DNA of 64,000 bases from Sinorhizobium sp. 8-89 (GTDB lineage Bacteria; Pseudomonadota; Alphaproteobacteria; Rhizobiales; Rhizobiaceae), in contig NZ_JASKLR010000022.1 of NCBI RefSeq assembly GCF_030124325.1, positions 1 to 64,000 on the forward strand. The letters run 5' to 3'. A model generated the notes under the pieces. The model did not search any database. It had not been told where the DNA came from and worked only from the letters and a program-made list of their open reading frames with translations. Of the stretch, positions 55,027 to 63,496 are shown piece after piece (within the stretch, counting starts at the first letter, position 1; every line of letters begins with the position of its first letter). Position numbers and translations under genes: made by a program.

Positions 55027-55642
55027 CGGCCTGCGAAACGAGGGCGCGGCTTTGGCGGCTTCCTCCGGCAGATCCGTCACCACATCGCAAAAGGCTCGCC
55101 CTGCTCTTCCGGGGCGAGCATCGCTTTCGTGCCTGGATGTACTCGTTGATCTAATCGGCCGCAGCTTTGACGCGGTGTACGAACGTGCTCGGCCGGCTCC
55201 ATAGATCACACCTGGGCGGTAGCAATGCTCGTGCCCCGATCGTTTCCTTGACGCGGCGTATCGGTCTGTCGCGCGGCACCATGAACTCACGGAAAACACG
55301 ACTGACGCGGTGGTCTTTTGGTCGCACACGTGCCGATCGCGGGCCCGCATGGGAGGAGCCATCAAGATCGGAGCCGCGATATTGCCGGATGAACGGAAAA
55401 GCTAAGGCACGGGTCGTGCCAGCACCGGTGCCATGGCCAGAACACGTCGAGTCACGCTTCCGCAATCAGTCATGCAAGTCGCCGCTTGGTGAACGCCTCG
55501 GCGTAGGCGTCGAAGGACTCGCGCTTTGTGGCCACGAATGGCAAATATCCACTTCTTGTTGAGCTGCGCCATGCACCGCCCGGAAATTGTTGATCCCGTT
55601 GTCTGGGGAAAGTATTCCTTTTGTCGACAAGAGGATTTGCCA
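55027..55642. other. Long intergenic stretch, no gene recognised
   Basis: About 615 bp between the TPR protein and the GntR regulator. Short frames exist on both strands but show no family features, ribosome sites or codon pattern that I trust. The last 30 bases hold the regulator's own operator. Confidence 0.4.
55614..55637. promoter_or_regulatory. GntR operator upstream of its own gene
   Basis: The perfect palindrome TTGTCGACAA (55621-55630) flanked by matching TCC and GGA arms. It directly precedes the regulator start at 55643 and matches the core of the palindrome before the deaminase gene, indicating autoregulation. Confidence 0.7.
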
Positions 55643-56347
55643 ATGACCGACACCGACAACAATTCCCTCCCGGAACGCAAGCGGGGCTCCGGCGTGAAGA
55701 TGGTCTATGACCTTCTTCGCGACGAGATCCTTGACCTTGTCTTGCCGCCCGGCAGCCCCATCGACGAGGTGCAACTGGCCGAGCGCTTCAAGCTCTCACG
55801 CACGCCGATCCGCGAGGCACTGGTGCGGCTGGCAGGAGAGGGGCTGATCGATACGTTGCCGAATCGATCGACGATGGTGTCGAACATCGATTTCCTCAAC
55901 CTTCACACATTCTTCGAGGCGCTGGTGCTGATGTACCGGGTGACGACCCGGCTTGCGGCGCAAAACCACCGTCCGGAAGACCTGCCGGTCATCCGCGGCT
56001 TCCACGAAGATTATGCGGCGGCCGTCCAGTCGCGCGACGCGCTGGCCATGATCGCCACCAATGCAGCTTTTCACGCGGCAATCGCCGAGGCTGGACGCAA
56101 CCCCTATTTCACCGGGCTGTTCCGCCGGTTGCTCGATGAAGGGCGGCGGATTCTCCGCCTCTATTACCAATCCTATGAGGAACAGTTCCCACAGCGCTTC
56201 GTCGACGAGCATGCGGAAATCATTGCGGCGATCGAAGCGCGCGATGTGGAGGCGGCCGATCGTCTCGGCAAGGCGCATGCCGAGCAGATCGTCGAGCAGG
56301 TGCAGAAACTGTTCACCCGAAACAACAAGCTCGACATTGACCTGTAG
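55643..56347 (+). CDS. hypR: GntR-family (FCD) regulator of the hydroxyproline genes
   Basis: A 234-residue regulator with an N-terminal winged helix (KMVYDLLRDEILDLVLPPGSPIDEVQLAERFKLSRTPIREALVRLAGEGLI) and an all-helical FCD ligand-binding domain, whose metal-binding histidines include those in NAAFHAAIAEAGRNPYF and DEHAEIIAAIEARD. By position it corresponds to the regulator of the S. meliloti hydroxyproline region. The same palindrome before its own gene and before the next gene shows it probably binds both. Confidence 0.8.
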   Translation: MTDTDNNSLPERKRGSGVKMVYDLLRDEILDLVLPPGSPIDEVQLAERFKLSRTPIREALVRLAGEGLIDTLPNRSTMVSNIDFLNLHTFFEALVLMYRVTTRLAAQNHRPEDLPVIRGFHEDYAAAVQSRDALAMIATNAAFHAAIAEAGRNPYFTGLFRRLLDEGRRILRLYYQSYEEQFPQRFVDEHAEIIAAIEARDVEAADRLGKAHAEQIVEQVQKLFTRNNKLDIDL

Positions 56348-56352
56348 CGGCC

Positions 56353-56382
56353 TGTATTTTTCTTGTCGACAAATAAAATACA
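56353..56382. promoter_or_regulatory. Extended GntR operator before the deaminase gene
   Basis: A 30-bp palindrome centred on TTGTCGACAA (56363-56372), with outer arms TGTATTTT (56353-56360) and AAAATACA (56375-56382) perfectly matched and only two mismatched pairs between. It sits 84 bp before the DapA-family gene. Confidence 0.75.
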
Positions 56383-56465
56383 AGACGCTATTGTTCGCTT
56401 CAAAGGTACGGAAGCGGCACCAAAGCGCACGCCCCTGGCCCGCGACAAGACAAGAGGAGTTTCAA

Positions 56466-57428
56466 ATGAAGGCGAAGATTTTCTCTGGCGTCATCCCCGC
56501 CTTGATGACCCCCTGCAAGGACGACCGCACCCCCGATTTCGACGCCCTCGTGCGCAAGGGGAAGGAGCTGATCGCGCAGGGCATGTCCGGCGTCGTCTAT
56601 TGCGGCTCGATGGGTGATTGGCCGCTCCTGACCGACGCACAGCGCATGGAAGGCGTCGAGCGTTTGGTCAAGGCCGGCATCCCGGTCATTGTCGGCACCG
56701 GGGCCGTCAACACAGCGTCCGCCGTCGCCCATGCTGCCCACGCCCAGAAGGTCGGTGCCCAAGGCCTGATGGTCATCCCGCGCGTGCTTTCGCGTGGCTC
56801 GGTCGTCGTTGCCCAGAAGAACCACTTCAAGGCCATTCTCTCGGCCGCTCCGGATCTGCCGGCGGTCATCTACAACAGCCCCTATTATGGTTTCGCCACC
56901 CGCGCCGACCTGTTCTTCGCCCTGCGTGCTGAACATCCGAACCTCGTCGGTTTCAAGGAGTTCGGGGGCGCCGCCGACATGCGCTATGCGGCCGAGAACA
57001 TTACCAGCCGTGACGATGGCGTTTCGCTGATGATCGGCGTCGACACAGCCGTGTTCCACGGTTTCGTCAACTGCGGCGCAACCGGCGCCATCACCGGCAT
57101 CGGCTGCGTGCTGCCGAAGGAAGTCATCCATATGTGCAACCTGTCGCAGGCAGCCGCCGAAGGCGACGTCGATGCACGCCAGCGCGCACTGGAACTGGAG
57201 CAGGCGCTTGCCGTGCTTTCCTCCTTCGACGAAGGGCCGGATCTGGTTCTCTACTTCAAGTACATGATGGTGCTGAAGGGCGACAAGGAATACACGCTGC
57301 ACTTCAACGAGACCGACGTGCTGTCGGAAAGCCAGCGCGGTTATGTCGAAGCGCAGTTCAAGCTCTTCAACACCTGGTATGCCGAGTGGAGCAAGCTCCC
57401 GGGCGCCGTACAGAAGTACAAAGCCTGA
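56466..57428 (+). CDS. hypD: DapA-family delta1-pyrroline-4-hydroxy-2-carboxylate deaminase
   Basis: A 320-residue aldolase-fold protein of the dihydrodipicolinate synthase family. The Schiff-base Lys is in VGFKEFGG and the catalytic Tyr in IYNSPYYG. In hydroxyproline catabolism, HypD converts delta1-pyrroline-4-hydroxy-2-carboxylate to alpha-ketoglutarate semialdehyde. The neighbouring semialdehyde dehydrogenase, reductase and importer support this over lysine synthesis. AAGAGGAG precedes the start. Confidence 0.85.
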   Translation: MKAKIFSGVIPALMTPCKDDRTPDFDALVRKGKELIAQGMSGVVYCGSMGDWPLLTDAQRMEGVERLVKAGIPVIVGTGAVNTASAVAHAAHAQKVGAQGLMVIPRVLSRGSVVVAQKNHFKAILSAAPDLPAVIYNSPYYGFATRADLFFALRAEHPNLVGFKEFGGAADMRYAAENITSRDDGVSLMIGVDTAVFHGFVNCGATGAITGIGCVLPKEVIHMCNLSQAAAEGDVDARQRALELEQALAVLSSFDEGPDLVLYFKYMMVLKGDKEYTLHFNETDVLSESQRGYVEAQFKLFNTWYAEWSKLPGAVQKYKA

Positions 57429-57452
57429 TCGCCGCATCAGCCTGCAAAACAG

Positions 57453-57479
57453 AAGGCCCTCCGATCGGAGGGCCTTTTT
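57453..57479 (+). terminator. Rho-independent terminator after the deaminase gene
   Basis: AAGGCCCTCC and GGAGGGCC form a strong stem around GATC, followed by TTTTT, 25 bp after the stop codon. Confidence 0.9.
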
Positions 57480-57490
57480 CGTTGGTGGCT

Positions 57491-57573
57491 TCGATTTCGA
57501 AATCGATCATCGTGCAGCAATTCAAAATGCTACAGCGACCTTTACGCGTCCGATTGGACGCGTTGCGCAGTAG
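57491..57573. repeat. Rhizobial palindromic repeat, copy 3
   Basis: A shorter copy of the family at 27672, 30452 and 61308, lacking part of the left arm, between the convergent deaminase and reductase genes. Confidence 0.7.
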
Positions 57574-57592
57574 ACGTGCAGACCGCCTTATC

Positions 57593-58630
57593 TTATGCGA
57601 CGGCGTCCAGCCCAAGGGCGAGGAGCCGGTCGAGTTGGTCCATCTCGGCCTGTGTCAAGGTGACGCCCTCTGCCTCGGACTTGGCGCGCGCCATGAAGCG
57701 CCGCTGCGAGGGAAGGCGGGCGCCCTGACCCACGATCGCCTCGAACAGAACCTCCGCGCGGGCAAGAGGATTGCCCGGCCGTCCGGCCGCGAAGGCCTCC
57801 GGCGAGAAGGCGATGATGAGTTCGCCGTGGAACGGCGCCAAGGTGGTGGTGCCGAGGTAGTCAAGCACTTCGGGGCTCGTCAGGTCGCCGATCATAATGC
57901 CCGCGAGAAGCTCGATCATCGTTCCAATCGCCGAGCCCTTGTGGCCGCCGAACGGCAGCATGGCGCCGGCGAGCGCCGCTTCAGGATCGGTCGTCGGCTT
58001 GCCTTGCGCATCGATCGCCCAACCCTCCGGCAAGGGCTTGCCGGCTCGCCGGTGCAGCTCGATCTCGCCGCGCGCCGCGACCGAGGTGGCGAAGTCGAAG
58101 ACGTAGGGCGGCTTGCCTTCGCGCGGCCAGCCGAAGGCGAAGGGATTGGTGCCGAGCAGCGGCTTGTTGCCGCCGGTCGGCGCCACGGTCGCATAGCTCG
58201 GGCACATGACGAGGCCGGCGAACCCCTCGCCCGTCAATCCTTCGACTTCAGGCCAAAGCGCCGAGAAATGCGTGCAATCATTGATGACGAGTGCGGCGAG
58301 GCCGAGCGCCCGGGCACGTTCGGCCAGGACCGGCAGGCCGAGTTCGAAGGCCGGGTTGGCGAAGCCGCCCTTGGCGTTCACCTTGACGATGGCCGAGCCC
58401 TCCTGCTTTTCGAGTTCCGGCACGGCGTCTGGCTTCACCTTGCCCGCCTTCACTGTTCGCAGAGCCCCTTCGATGCGATAGATACCGTGCGATTTGCAGG
58501 CGTCACGCTCGCCGGCGACGATGACGCGAGCAAGCGCCCCAGCTTGAACGCTATTGAGCCCCGCCTTGCGGAAGATCGCCTCGACGCGCTCGTGCAGAGC
58601 ACTGATGGGAAGGGTTGTGGTTTCGCTCAT
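57593..58630 (-). CDS. hypS: Malate/L-lactate dehydrogenase-family reductase (HypS-like)
   Basis: A 345-residue NAD(P)-dependent oxidoreductase of the Ldh_2 family (delta1-piperideine/pyrroline-2-carboxylate reductase, ureidoglycolate dehydrogenase). Family marks are ACKSHGIYRI with its conserved His, NDCTHFSALWP, GTNPFAFGWP and FGGHKGSAIGTMIELLAG. In a hydroxyproline cluster it is expected to reduce delta1-pyrroline-2-carboxylate (or a related imine) to proline. ATG 58630 has AGGAGG upstream. It is divergent from the semialdehyde dehydrogenase gene. Confidence 0.8.
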   Translation of the reverse strand: MSETTTLPISALHERVEAIFRKAGLNSVQAGALARVIVAGERDACKSHGIYRIEGALRTVKAGKVKPDAVPELEKQEGSAIVKVNAKGGFANPAFELGLPVLAERARALGLAALVINDCTHFSALWPEVEGLTGEGFAGLVMCPSYATVAPTGGNKPLLGTNPFAFGWPREGKPPYVFDFATSVAARGEIELHRRAGKPLPEGWAIDAQGKPTTDPEAALAGAMLPFGGHKGSAIGTMIELLAGIMIGDLTSPEVLDYLGTTTLAPFHGELIIAFSPEAFAAGRPGNPLARAEVLFEAIVGQGARLPSQRRFMARAKSEAEGVTLTQAEMDQLDRLLALGLDAVA

Positions 58631-58767
58631 GGCATTGCCTCCTGTCGCTACGGGCGGCGGAACGGTTGATGTTGTGCATACAAACAGTATACAAAGTTTC
58701 GACAAGTGCAATTCGTTCGCGGGTTGATCTTTGCCGAAGCACCGATTTTTTGAGAAAGGAACGTCAG

Positions 58768-60285
58768 ATGGTCTTTACCCCAAAAGGAAAACACCTCGTC
58801 GCCGGCGAATGGCTCGACGGCGCGGGCACATTCGGCTCCGCCCCGGCCCACGGCCCGGTGCATCACTTTGCCATAGGCACCGTCGAACTGGTGAACCGGG
58901 CCTGCGAGGCGGCCGAGGAAGCCTTCTGGAGCTTTGGCTATTCCTCGCGGGCGGAGCGCGCGGCCTTCCTGCGCGCCATTGCGGACGAGATCGAAGCTCG
59001 TGCCGACGCTATCACCGAGATCGGCAGCCAGGAAACCGGCCTGCCCGAGGCCCGTCTGCAGGGTGAACGCGGCCGGACCACCGGACAGCTCCGGTTGTTC
59101 GCCGACCATATTGATAAGGGCGAGCACCTGGACCGCCGCTTCGACGCGGCGATGCCGGACCGCCAGCCGGCGCCGCGTCCGGAGATTCGGCTCATCCAGC
59201 GGCCGATCGGTCCGGTCGCCGTCTTCGGCGCCTCGAACTTCCCGCTCGCCTTCTCGACAGCCGGCGGCGACACCGCTGCCGCGCTTGCCGCAGGCTGCCC
59301 CGTGGTGGTGAAGGGCCATTCGGCGCATCCGGGCACCGGCGAAATCGTCGCCCAGGCAATCGAGGCAGCCATCCGCAAGACCGGCGTCCACCCCGGCGTG
59401 TTCTCGCTGATCCAGGGCGGTAGCCGCGAAGTCGGCCACGCCCTGGTGCAGCACCCACTGATCAAGGCCGTCGGCTTCACCGGTTCGCTGGCTGGTGGCC
59501 GTGCGCTCTTCGATCTCTGCGCCGCACGGCCCGAGCCGATCCCGTTCTTCGGCGAACTCGGCTCGGTCAACCCGATGTTCCTGCTGCCGGAAGCGCTGAA
59601 CGCACGGGCGGAGACGCTCGGCCAAGGCTGGGCCGGTTCGCTGACCATGGGCGCCGGCCAATTCTGCACCAATCCCGGCATCGCCGTGGTCGTCGGTGGT
59701 GCTGCCGCGGACCGGTTTACGGCTGCCACTGTCGAGGCACTCGCCAAGGTCGCCCCGCAGACGATGCTGACCGACGGCATCGCCAAAGCCTATCATGACG
59801 GGCAGGCGCGCTTTGCCAGCCGCAACGCCGTCAAGCCGCTGCTCGTCACTCAGTCTTCCGATCGCACCGCCTCGCCCAATCTCTTCGAGACGACCGGCGC
59901 GCAGTTCCTCTCGGATCATGCGCTCGGCGAGGAGGTCTTCGGACCTCTGGGGCTCGTGGTCCGGGTAGGCTCGCTCGAAGAGATGGAGCAACTCGCGCGC
60001 GGGTTCGAGGGACAACTGACCGCGACCATCCACATGGATTCCACCGACCTTGACGCGGCGCGGCGCCTGCGCCCGGTACTTGAGCGCAAGTCGGGGCGGG
60101 TGCTGGTCAACGGCTTCCCGACCGGGGTTGAAGTGGTCGATTCCATGGTGCATGGAGGACCCTATCCCGCTTCGACCAATTTCGGGGCAACCAGTGTCGG
60201 CACCCTGTCAATTCGACGTTTCCTGCGTCCGGTGGCCTATCAGAACATGCCGGAAGGCCTGCTGCCGGAAGATTTCCTCGGCTGA
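58768..60285 (+). CDS. hypH: Alpha-ketoglutarate semialdehyde dehydrogenase
   Basis: A 505-residue aldehyde dehydrogenase of the 2,5-dioxovalerate (KGSA) type. The NADP-binding GFTGSLAGG, catalytic Glu in PFFGELGSVNP and catalytic Cys in GAGQFCTNPG are visible. It oxidises alpha-ketoglutarate semialdehyde to 2-oxoglutarate, feeding hydroxyproline carbon into the TCA cycle. AAAGGA precedes ATG 58768. The 137-bp divergent region with hypS holds GTATAC and TTTCGACAAG sequences that may be regulator half-sites. Confidence 0.9.
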   Translation: MVFTPKGKHLVAGEWLDGAGTFGSAPAHGPVHHFAIGTVELVNRACEAAEEAFWSFGYSSRAERAAFLRAIADEIEARADAITEIGSQETGLPEARLQGERGRTTGQLRLFADHIDKGEHLDRRFDAAMPDRQPAPRPEIRLIQRPIGPVAVFGASNFPLAFSTAGGDTAAALAAGCPVVVKGHSAHPGTGEIVAQAIEAAIRKTGVHPGVFSLIQGGSREVGHALVQHPLIKAVGFTGSLAGGRALFDLCAARPEPIPFFGELGSVNPMFLLPEALNARAETLGQGWAGSLTMGAGQFCTNPGIAVVVGGAAADRFTAATVEALAKVAPQTMLTDGIAKAYHDGQARFASRNAVKPLLVTQSSDRTASPNLFETTGAQFLSDHALGEEVFGPLGLVVRVGSLEEMEQLARGFEGQLTATIHMDSTDLDAARRLRPVLERKSGRVLVNGFPTGVEVVDSMVHGGPYPASTNFGATSVGTLSIRRFLRPVAYQNMPEGLLPEDFLG

Positions 60286-60468
60286 TCCAAACGGCGCGCA
60301 AGCAATAAAAGGAGCTTTTCCACAAGGGAAAGCTTCCTTTAATTGCGTCCGGGCGCGCGGCTATATACTTTTTGTATTTTTCTTGTATTTTTGCAATTGA
60401 TTTGTGCGCTTCAATGCGAAATAGTCCGCCGCCGTAAGACGGCACACACCATTTCAGGGAGAGAGATA

Positions 60469-61275
60469 ATGAAGACCTCGGTGCTCGCGTTCGGCCTCGT
60501 TGCGGCCACGGCTCTGACCAGCCCGGCCCATGCCGACAAACTTGATGACATCATCGGCTCGGGCACGCTGCGCTGTGCCGTGGTGCTCGACTTCCCGCCG
60601 ATGGGTTCTCGCGACGAGAACAACAATCCGATCGGCTTCGACGTCGACTATTGCAACGACCTTGCCAAGGCACTCGGCGTAACGGCGGAGATCGTCGAAA
60701 CCCCGTTCCCGGAGCGCATTCCCGCTCTCATGTCGGGCCGTGTTGACGTCGGCGTCGCCTCGACCTCGGACACGCTGGAGCGCGCCAAGACCGTTGGCAT
60801 GACCATGCCGTACTTTGCCTTCGAAATGGCTGTCACCTCCAACGACAAGTCGGGCATCAAGTCCTTCGAAGACATGAAGGGCAAGGTCGTCGGCGCCACG
60901 GCAGGTACGTTCGAAGCGATCGCGCTGGAAAACCAGGTCAAGGCCTGGGGCGCCGGTGAGTTCCGCCCGTACCAGACGCAGGCTGACGTCTTCCTTGCGC
61001 TGAGCCAGGGGCAGATCGACGCCACCGTGTCGACCTCGACTGTCGCCCAGGCCAATGTGAAGACGGGCAAGTTCCCCGGCATCTCCGTGGTCGGCAAGGC
61101 ACCGTTCGACACCGACTATGTGGCGCTCTTCACCAACCGCGAAGAATACGGCCTGATCAACTACCTCAACCTGTTCATCAATCAGCAGGTTCGCACCGGC
61201 CGCTACACGGAACTCTACGAAAAGTGGGTTGGCGGCGAGGTGCCGGAACTGACGGTCAACGGCGTCTATCGCTGA
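60469..61275 (+). CDS. hypM: Hydroxyproline/amino acid ABC transporter binding protein
   Basis: A 268-residue periplasmic binding protein of family 3 (polar amino acids) with signal peptide MKTSVLAFGLVAATALTSPAHA and the conserved DFPPMGSRDENNNPIGFDVDY, GRVDVGVAST and VGATAGTFE. It starts the importer operon, with GGGAGAGAG upstream. Its place next to hypDH suggests trans-4-hydroxyproline as ligand. Repeat copy 4 separates it from the permease genes. Confidence 0.87.
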   Translation: MKTSVLAFGLVAATALTSPAHADKLDDIIGSGTLRCAVVLDFPPMGSRDENNNPIGFDVDYCNDLAKALGVTAEIVETPFPERIPALMSGRVDVGVASTSDTLERAKTVGMTMPYFAFEMAVTSNDKSGIKSFEDMKGKVVGATAGTFEAIALENQVKAWGAGEFRPYQTQADVFLALSQGQIDATVSTSTVAQANVKTGKFPGISVVGKAPFDTDYVALFTNREEYGLINYLNLFINQQVRTGRYTELYEKWVGGEVPELTVNGVYR

Positions 61276-61307
61276 TCACGCCGCTTCTCTTGCGGCGCGA
61301 GGCCTAG

Positions 61308-61407
61308 TGCATGCTCCTTGAATCGTAGCCGATTAAGGAAAAAACATGCAGCAATTCAAAGTGCTACAGCGTCCTTTGCGCGTCTCATAAGACGCGCGGC
61401 GCTGTAG
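61308..61407. repeat. Rhizobial palindromic repeat, copy 4
   Basis: A full-length 100-bp copy lying inside the importer operon between the binding-protein and permease genes. Such elements can act as mRNA processing or stabilising sites and would allow more binding protein than permease. Confidence 0.8.
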
Positions 61408-61447
61408 CCTCGCGCCGCTATTCGTTTCCGAAGGGGTGAGACGAAAA

Positions 61448-62113
61448 ATGTTCAGTTATACCTTCCATTGGAACCAGGCGCTGAAGGCCCTGCCGCAGAT
61501 GCTCGATGGCGCGCTGATCACCTTGCAGGTGGCGCTGCTGTCGATGGTCATCGGCCTCGCGCTCGCGCTCGCGCTGACGGCCTGCCGCCTGTCCGGGAAC
61601 CGCGTCCTTGGTGGCATTGCCGCGACCTGGGTTGAGATCGCCCGCAACACCCCGGCACTGTTCCAGATCTACATGGCCCATTTCGGCCTCGGCAATTTCG
61701 GCATCCATCTGAGCCCCTATACTGCGCTGCTCGTCGGGATAGCATTCAACAATGCCGGCTACCTTGCGGAGAATTTCCGCGGTGCGCTCAAGGCCATTCC
61801 GGACACCCAGACGCGCGCCGGTCGCTCGCTCGGGATGACCCCGGTGCAGGCCTTCCGCTACATCGTCCTGCCGCAGATGCTGCGCGTTGCATTCTTGCCC
61901 GCCACCAACCAGATGGTCTGGGCGATCCTGATGACGTCGCTCGGCGTCACCGTCGGCATGAATTCCGATCTCGCCGGCGTCACCCAGGAGTTGAACGCGC
62001 GGTCGTTCCGCACCTTTGAATTCTTCGCCCTTGCCGCGGTGATCTACTACGTCATCGCCAAGGCCGTGACGCTGGCGGCGCGTGCGCTCGCCTCGCGCCT
62101 GTTCCGCTACTGA
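61448..62113 (+). CDS. hypN: Amino acid ABC transporter permease 1
   Basis: A 221-residue HisM/GltJ-type permease with about five helices and the EAA-loop pattern FRGALKAIPDTQTRAGRSLGMTPVQAFRYIVLPQ. AAGGGGTGAG precedes ATG 61448. It forms the channel together with the next permease. Confidence 0.9.
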   Translation: MFSYTFHWNQALKALPQMLDGALITLQVALLSMVIGLALALALTACRLSGNRVLGGIAATWVEIARNTPALFQIYMAHFGLGNFGIHLSPYTALLVGIAFNNAGYLAENFRGALKAIPDTQTRAGRSLGMTPVQAFRYIVLPQMLRVAFLPATNQMVWAILMTSLGVTVGMNSDLAGVTQELNARSFRTFEFFALAAVIYYVIAKAVTLAARALASRLFRY

Positions 62114-62123
62114 GAGGTGAGAG

Positions 62124-62774
62124 ATGTTCAATACCGCCCTCACCCTAAGTGATCTCGGCTTTCTCGCACAGGGTGCGTTGATGACGCTCGCGGTCACGGC
62201 CGTCTCGGTCGCGGCCGGCACCGTGCTCGGTGTCATCTTCGGCGTCGTGCGCAACCAGGTCGGTCCTTACTGGTCGGCGCCGCTCACCTTCCTGCTCGAC
62301 GTCTTCCGCTCGGTGCCGCTGCTGATCCAGCTCGTCCTCGGCAATGCCTTCCAGTCGATCGCCAAGCTCGGCTGGCCTCCGTTCACGACGTCCTGCGTGG
62401 TGCTGTCGCTCTATACGGCCGCCTATTGCACCGAGATCGTGCGCGGCGGCATAGCCTCGGTGCCGCCGACGACACGGCGCTCCGCCCGATCGCTCGGCAT
62501 GACCTGGTGGCAGGACATGCGCTACATCGTGGCGCCGCTTGCCACCCGCGTTTCGCTGCCGTCCTGGATCGGCCTGACGCTCGGTGTCATGAAGGACTCC
62601 GCGCTCGTGCTTTGGCTCGGGCTGATCGAACTGCTGCGCGCTTCGCAGGTGCTCGTCACCCGCCTGCAGGAACCGCTGCTCATCCTCATGATCTGCGGTG
62701 CCATCTACTTCCTTATCAGCTTCCCAATCGCCCGGCTCGGCGGTTATCTTGAAAAACGGTGGTCCAATGATTGA
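62124..62774 (+). CDS. hypP: Amino acid ABC transporter permease 2
   Basis: A 216-residue permease of the same family with VRGGIASVPPTTRRSARSLGMTWWQDMRYIVAPLATR as its EAA loop. Ten bases separate it from permease 1; its stop overlaps the ATPase start by 8 bp. Confidence 0.9.
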   Translation: MFNTALTLSDLGFLAQGALMTLAVTAVSVAAGTVLGVIFGVVRNQVGPYWSAPLTFLLDVFRSVPLLIQLVLGNAFQSIAKLGWPPFTTSCVVLSLYTAAYCTEIVRGGIASVPPTTRRSARSLGMTWWQDMRYIVAPLATRVSLPSWIGLTLGVMKDSALVLWLGLIELLRASQVLVTRLQEPLLILMICGAIYFLISFPIARLGGYLEKRWSND

Positions 62775-63489
62775 GATCCAGAACGTCCGCAAATCCTTCG
62801 GCTCGCTGGAGGTTCTCAAAGGCATCGACCTCACCGTCGAGAAGGGTGAAGTCGTGACGGTCATCGGCGGCTCCGGCTCCGGCAAATCGACGCTGCTCAC
62901 CTGCATCAACGGCCTCGAGCCGATCGATGCGGGCCGCATCATGGTCGATGGTACCGAGGTCCACGCCAAGACGACCGACCTCAACAAACTGCGCCGCAAG
63001 ATCGGCATCGTCTTTCAGCAGTGGAACGCCTTCCCGCACCTGTCCGTTCTCGAGAACGTCATGCTGGCGCCGCGCAAGGTCCTCGGCCTTTCCAAGGAGA
63101 AGGCCGAGGAGATTGCCGTCAAGCAGCTCACCCATGTCGGCCTCGGCGAGAAGCTCTCGGTCTATCCGACCCGCATGTCGGGCGGCCAGCAGCAGCGCAT
63201 GGCAATCGCCCGCGCGCTCGCCATGTCGCCGGAATACATGCTGTTCGACGAAGTAACTTCGGCGCTCGATCCCCAGCTTGTCGGCGAAGTGCTCGATACG
63301 CTGCGCATGCTCGCCTCCGAGGGCATGACGATGATCTGCGTCACGCACGAGATGAAGTTCGCCCGCGAGGTGTCCGACCGGGTGGCATTCTTCCACAAGG
63401 GCGTAATGGCAGAGATTGCGCCGCCGGAAGCGCTCTTCGGTGCGCCGAAGGATCCCGAACTGCAGAAGTTCCTCGCAGCGACGCACTGA
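62767..63489 (+). CDS. hypQ: Amino acid ABC transporter ATPase
   Basis: A 240-residue ATPase with Walker A GGSGSGKST, signature MSGGQQQRMAIARAL and Walker B YMLFDEVTSALD, the typical form of polar amino acid importers (GlnQ/HisP type). It energises the hypMNPQ-like transporter. Confidence 0.93.
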   Translation: MIEIQNVRKSFGSLEVLKGIDLTVEKGEVVTVIGGSGSGKSTLLTCINGLEPIDAGRIMVDGTEVHAKTTDLNKLRRKIGIVFQQWNAFPHLSVLENVMLAPRKVLGLSKEKAEEIAVKQLTHVGLGEKLSVYPTRMSGGQQQRMAIARALAMSPEYMLFDEVTSALDPQLVGEVLDTLRMLASEGMTMICVTHEMKFAREVSDRVAFFHKGVMAEIAPPEALFGAPKDPELQKFLAATH

Positions 63490-63496
63490 GGCGATC

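Noticed and set aside
55151..55465. Minus-strand frame in the gap before the GntR gene
   Set aside because: Arg/Pro-rich, no start signal and no recognised family.
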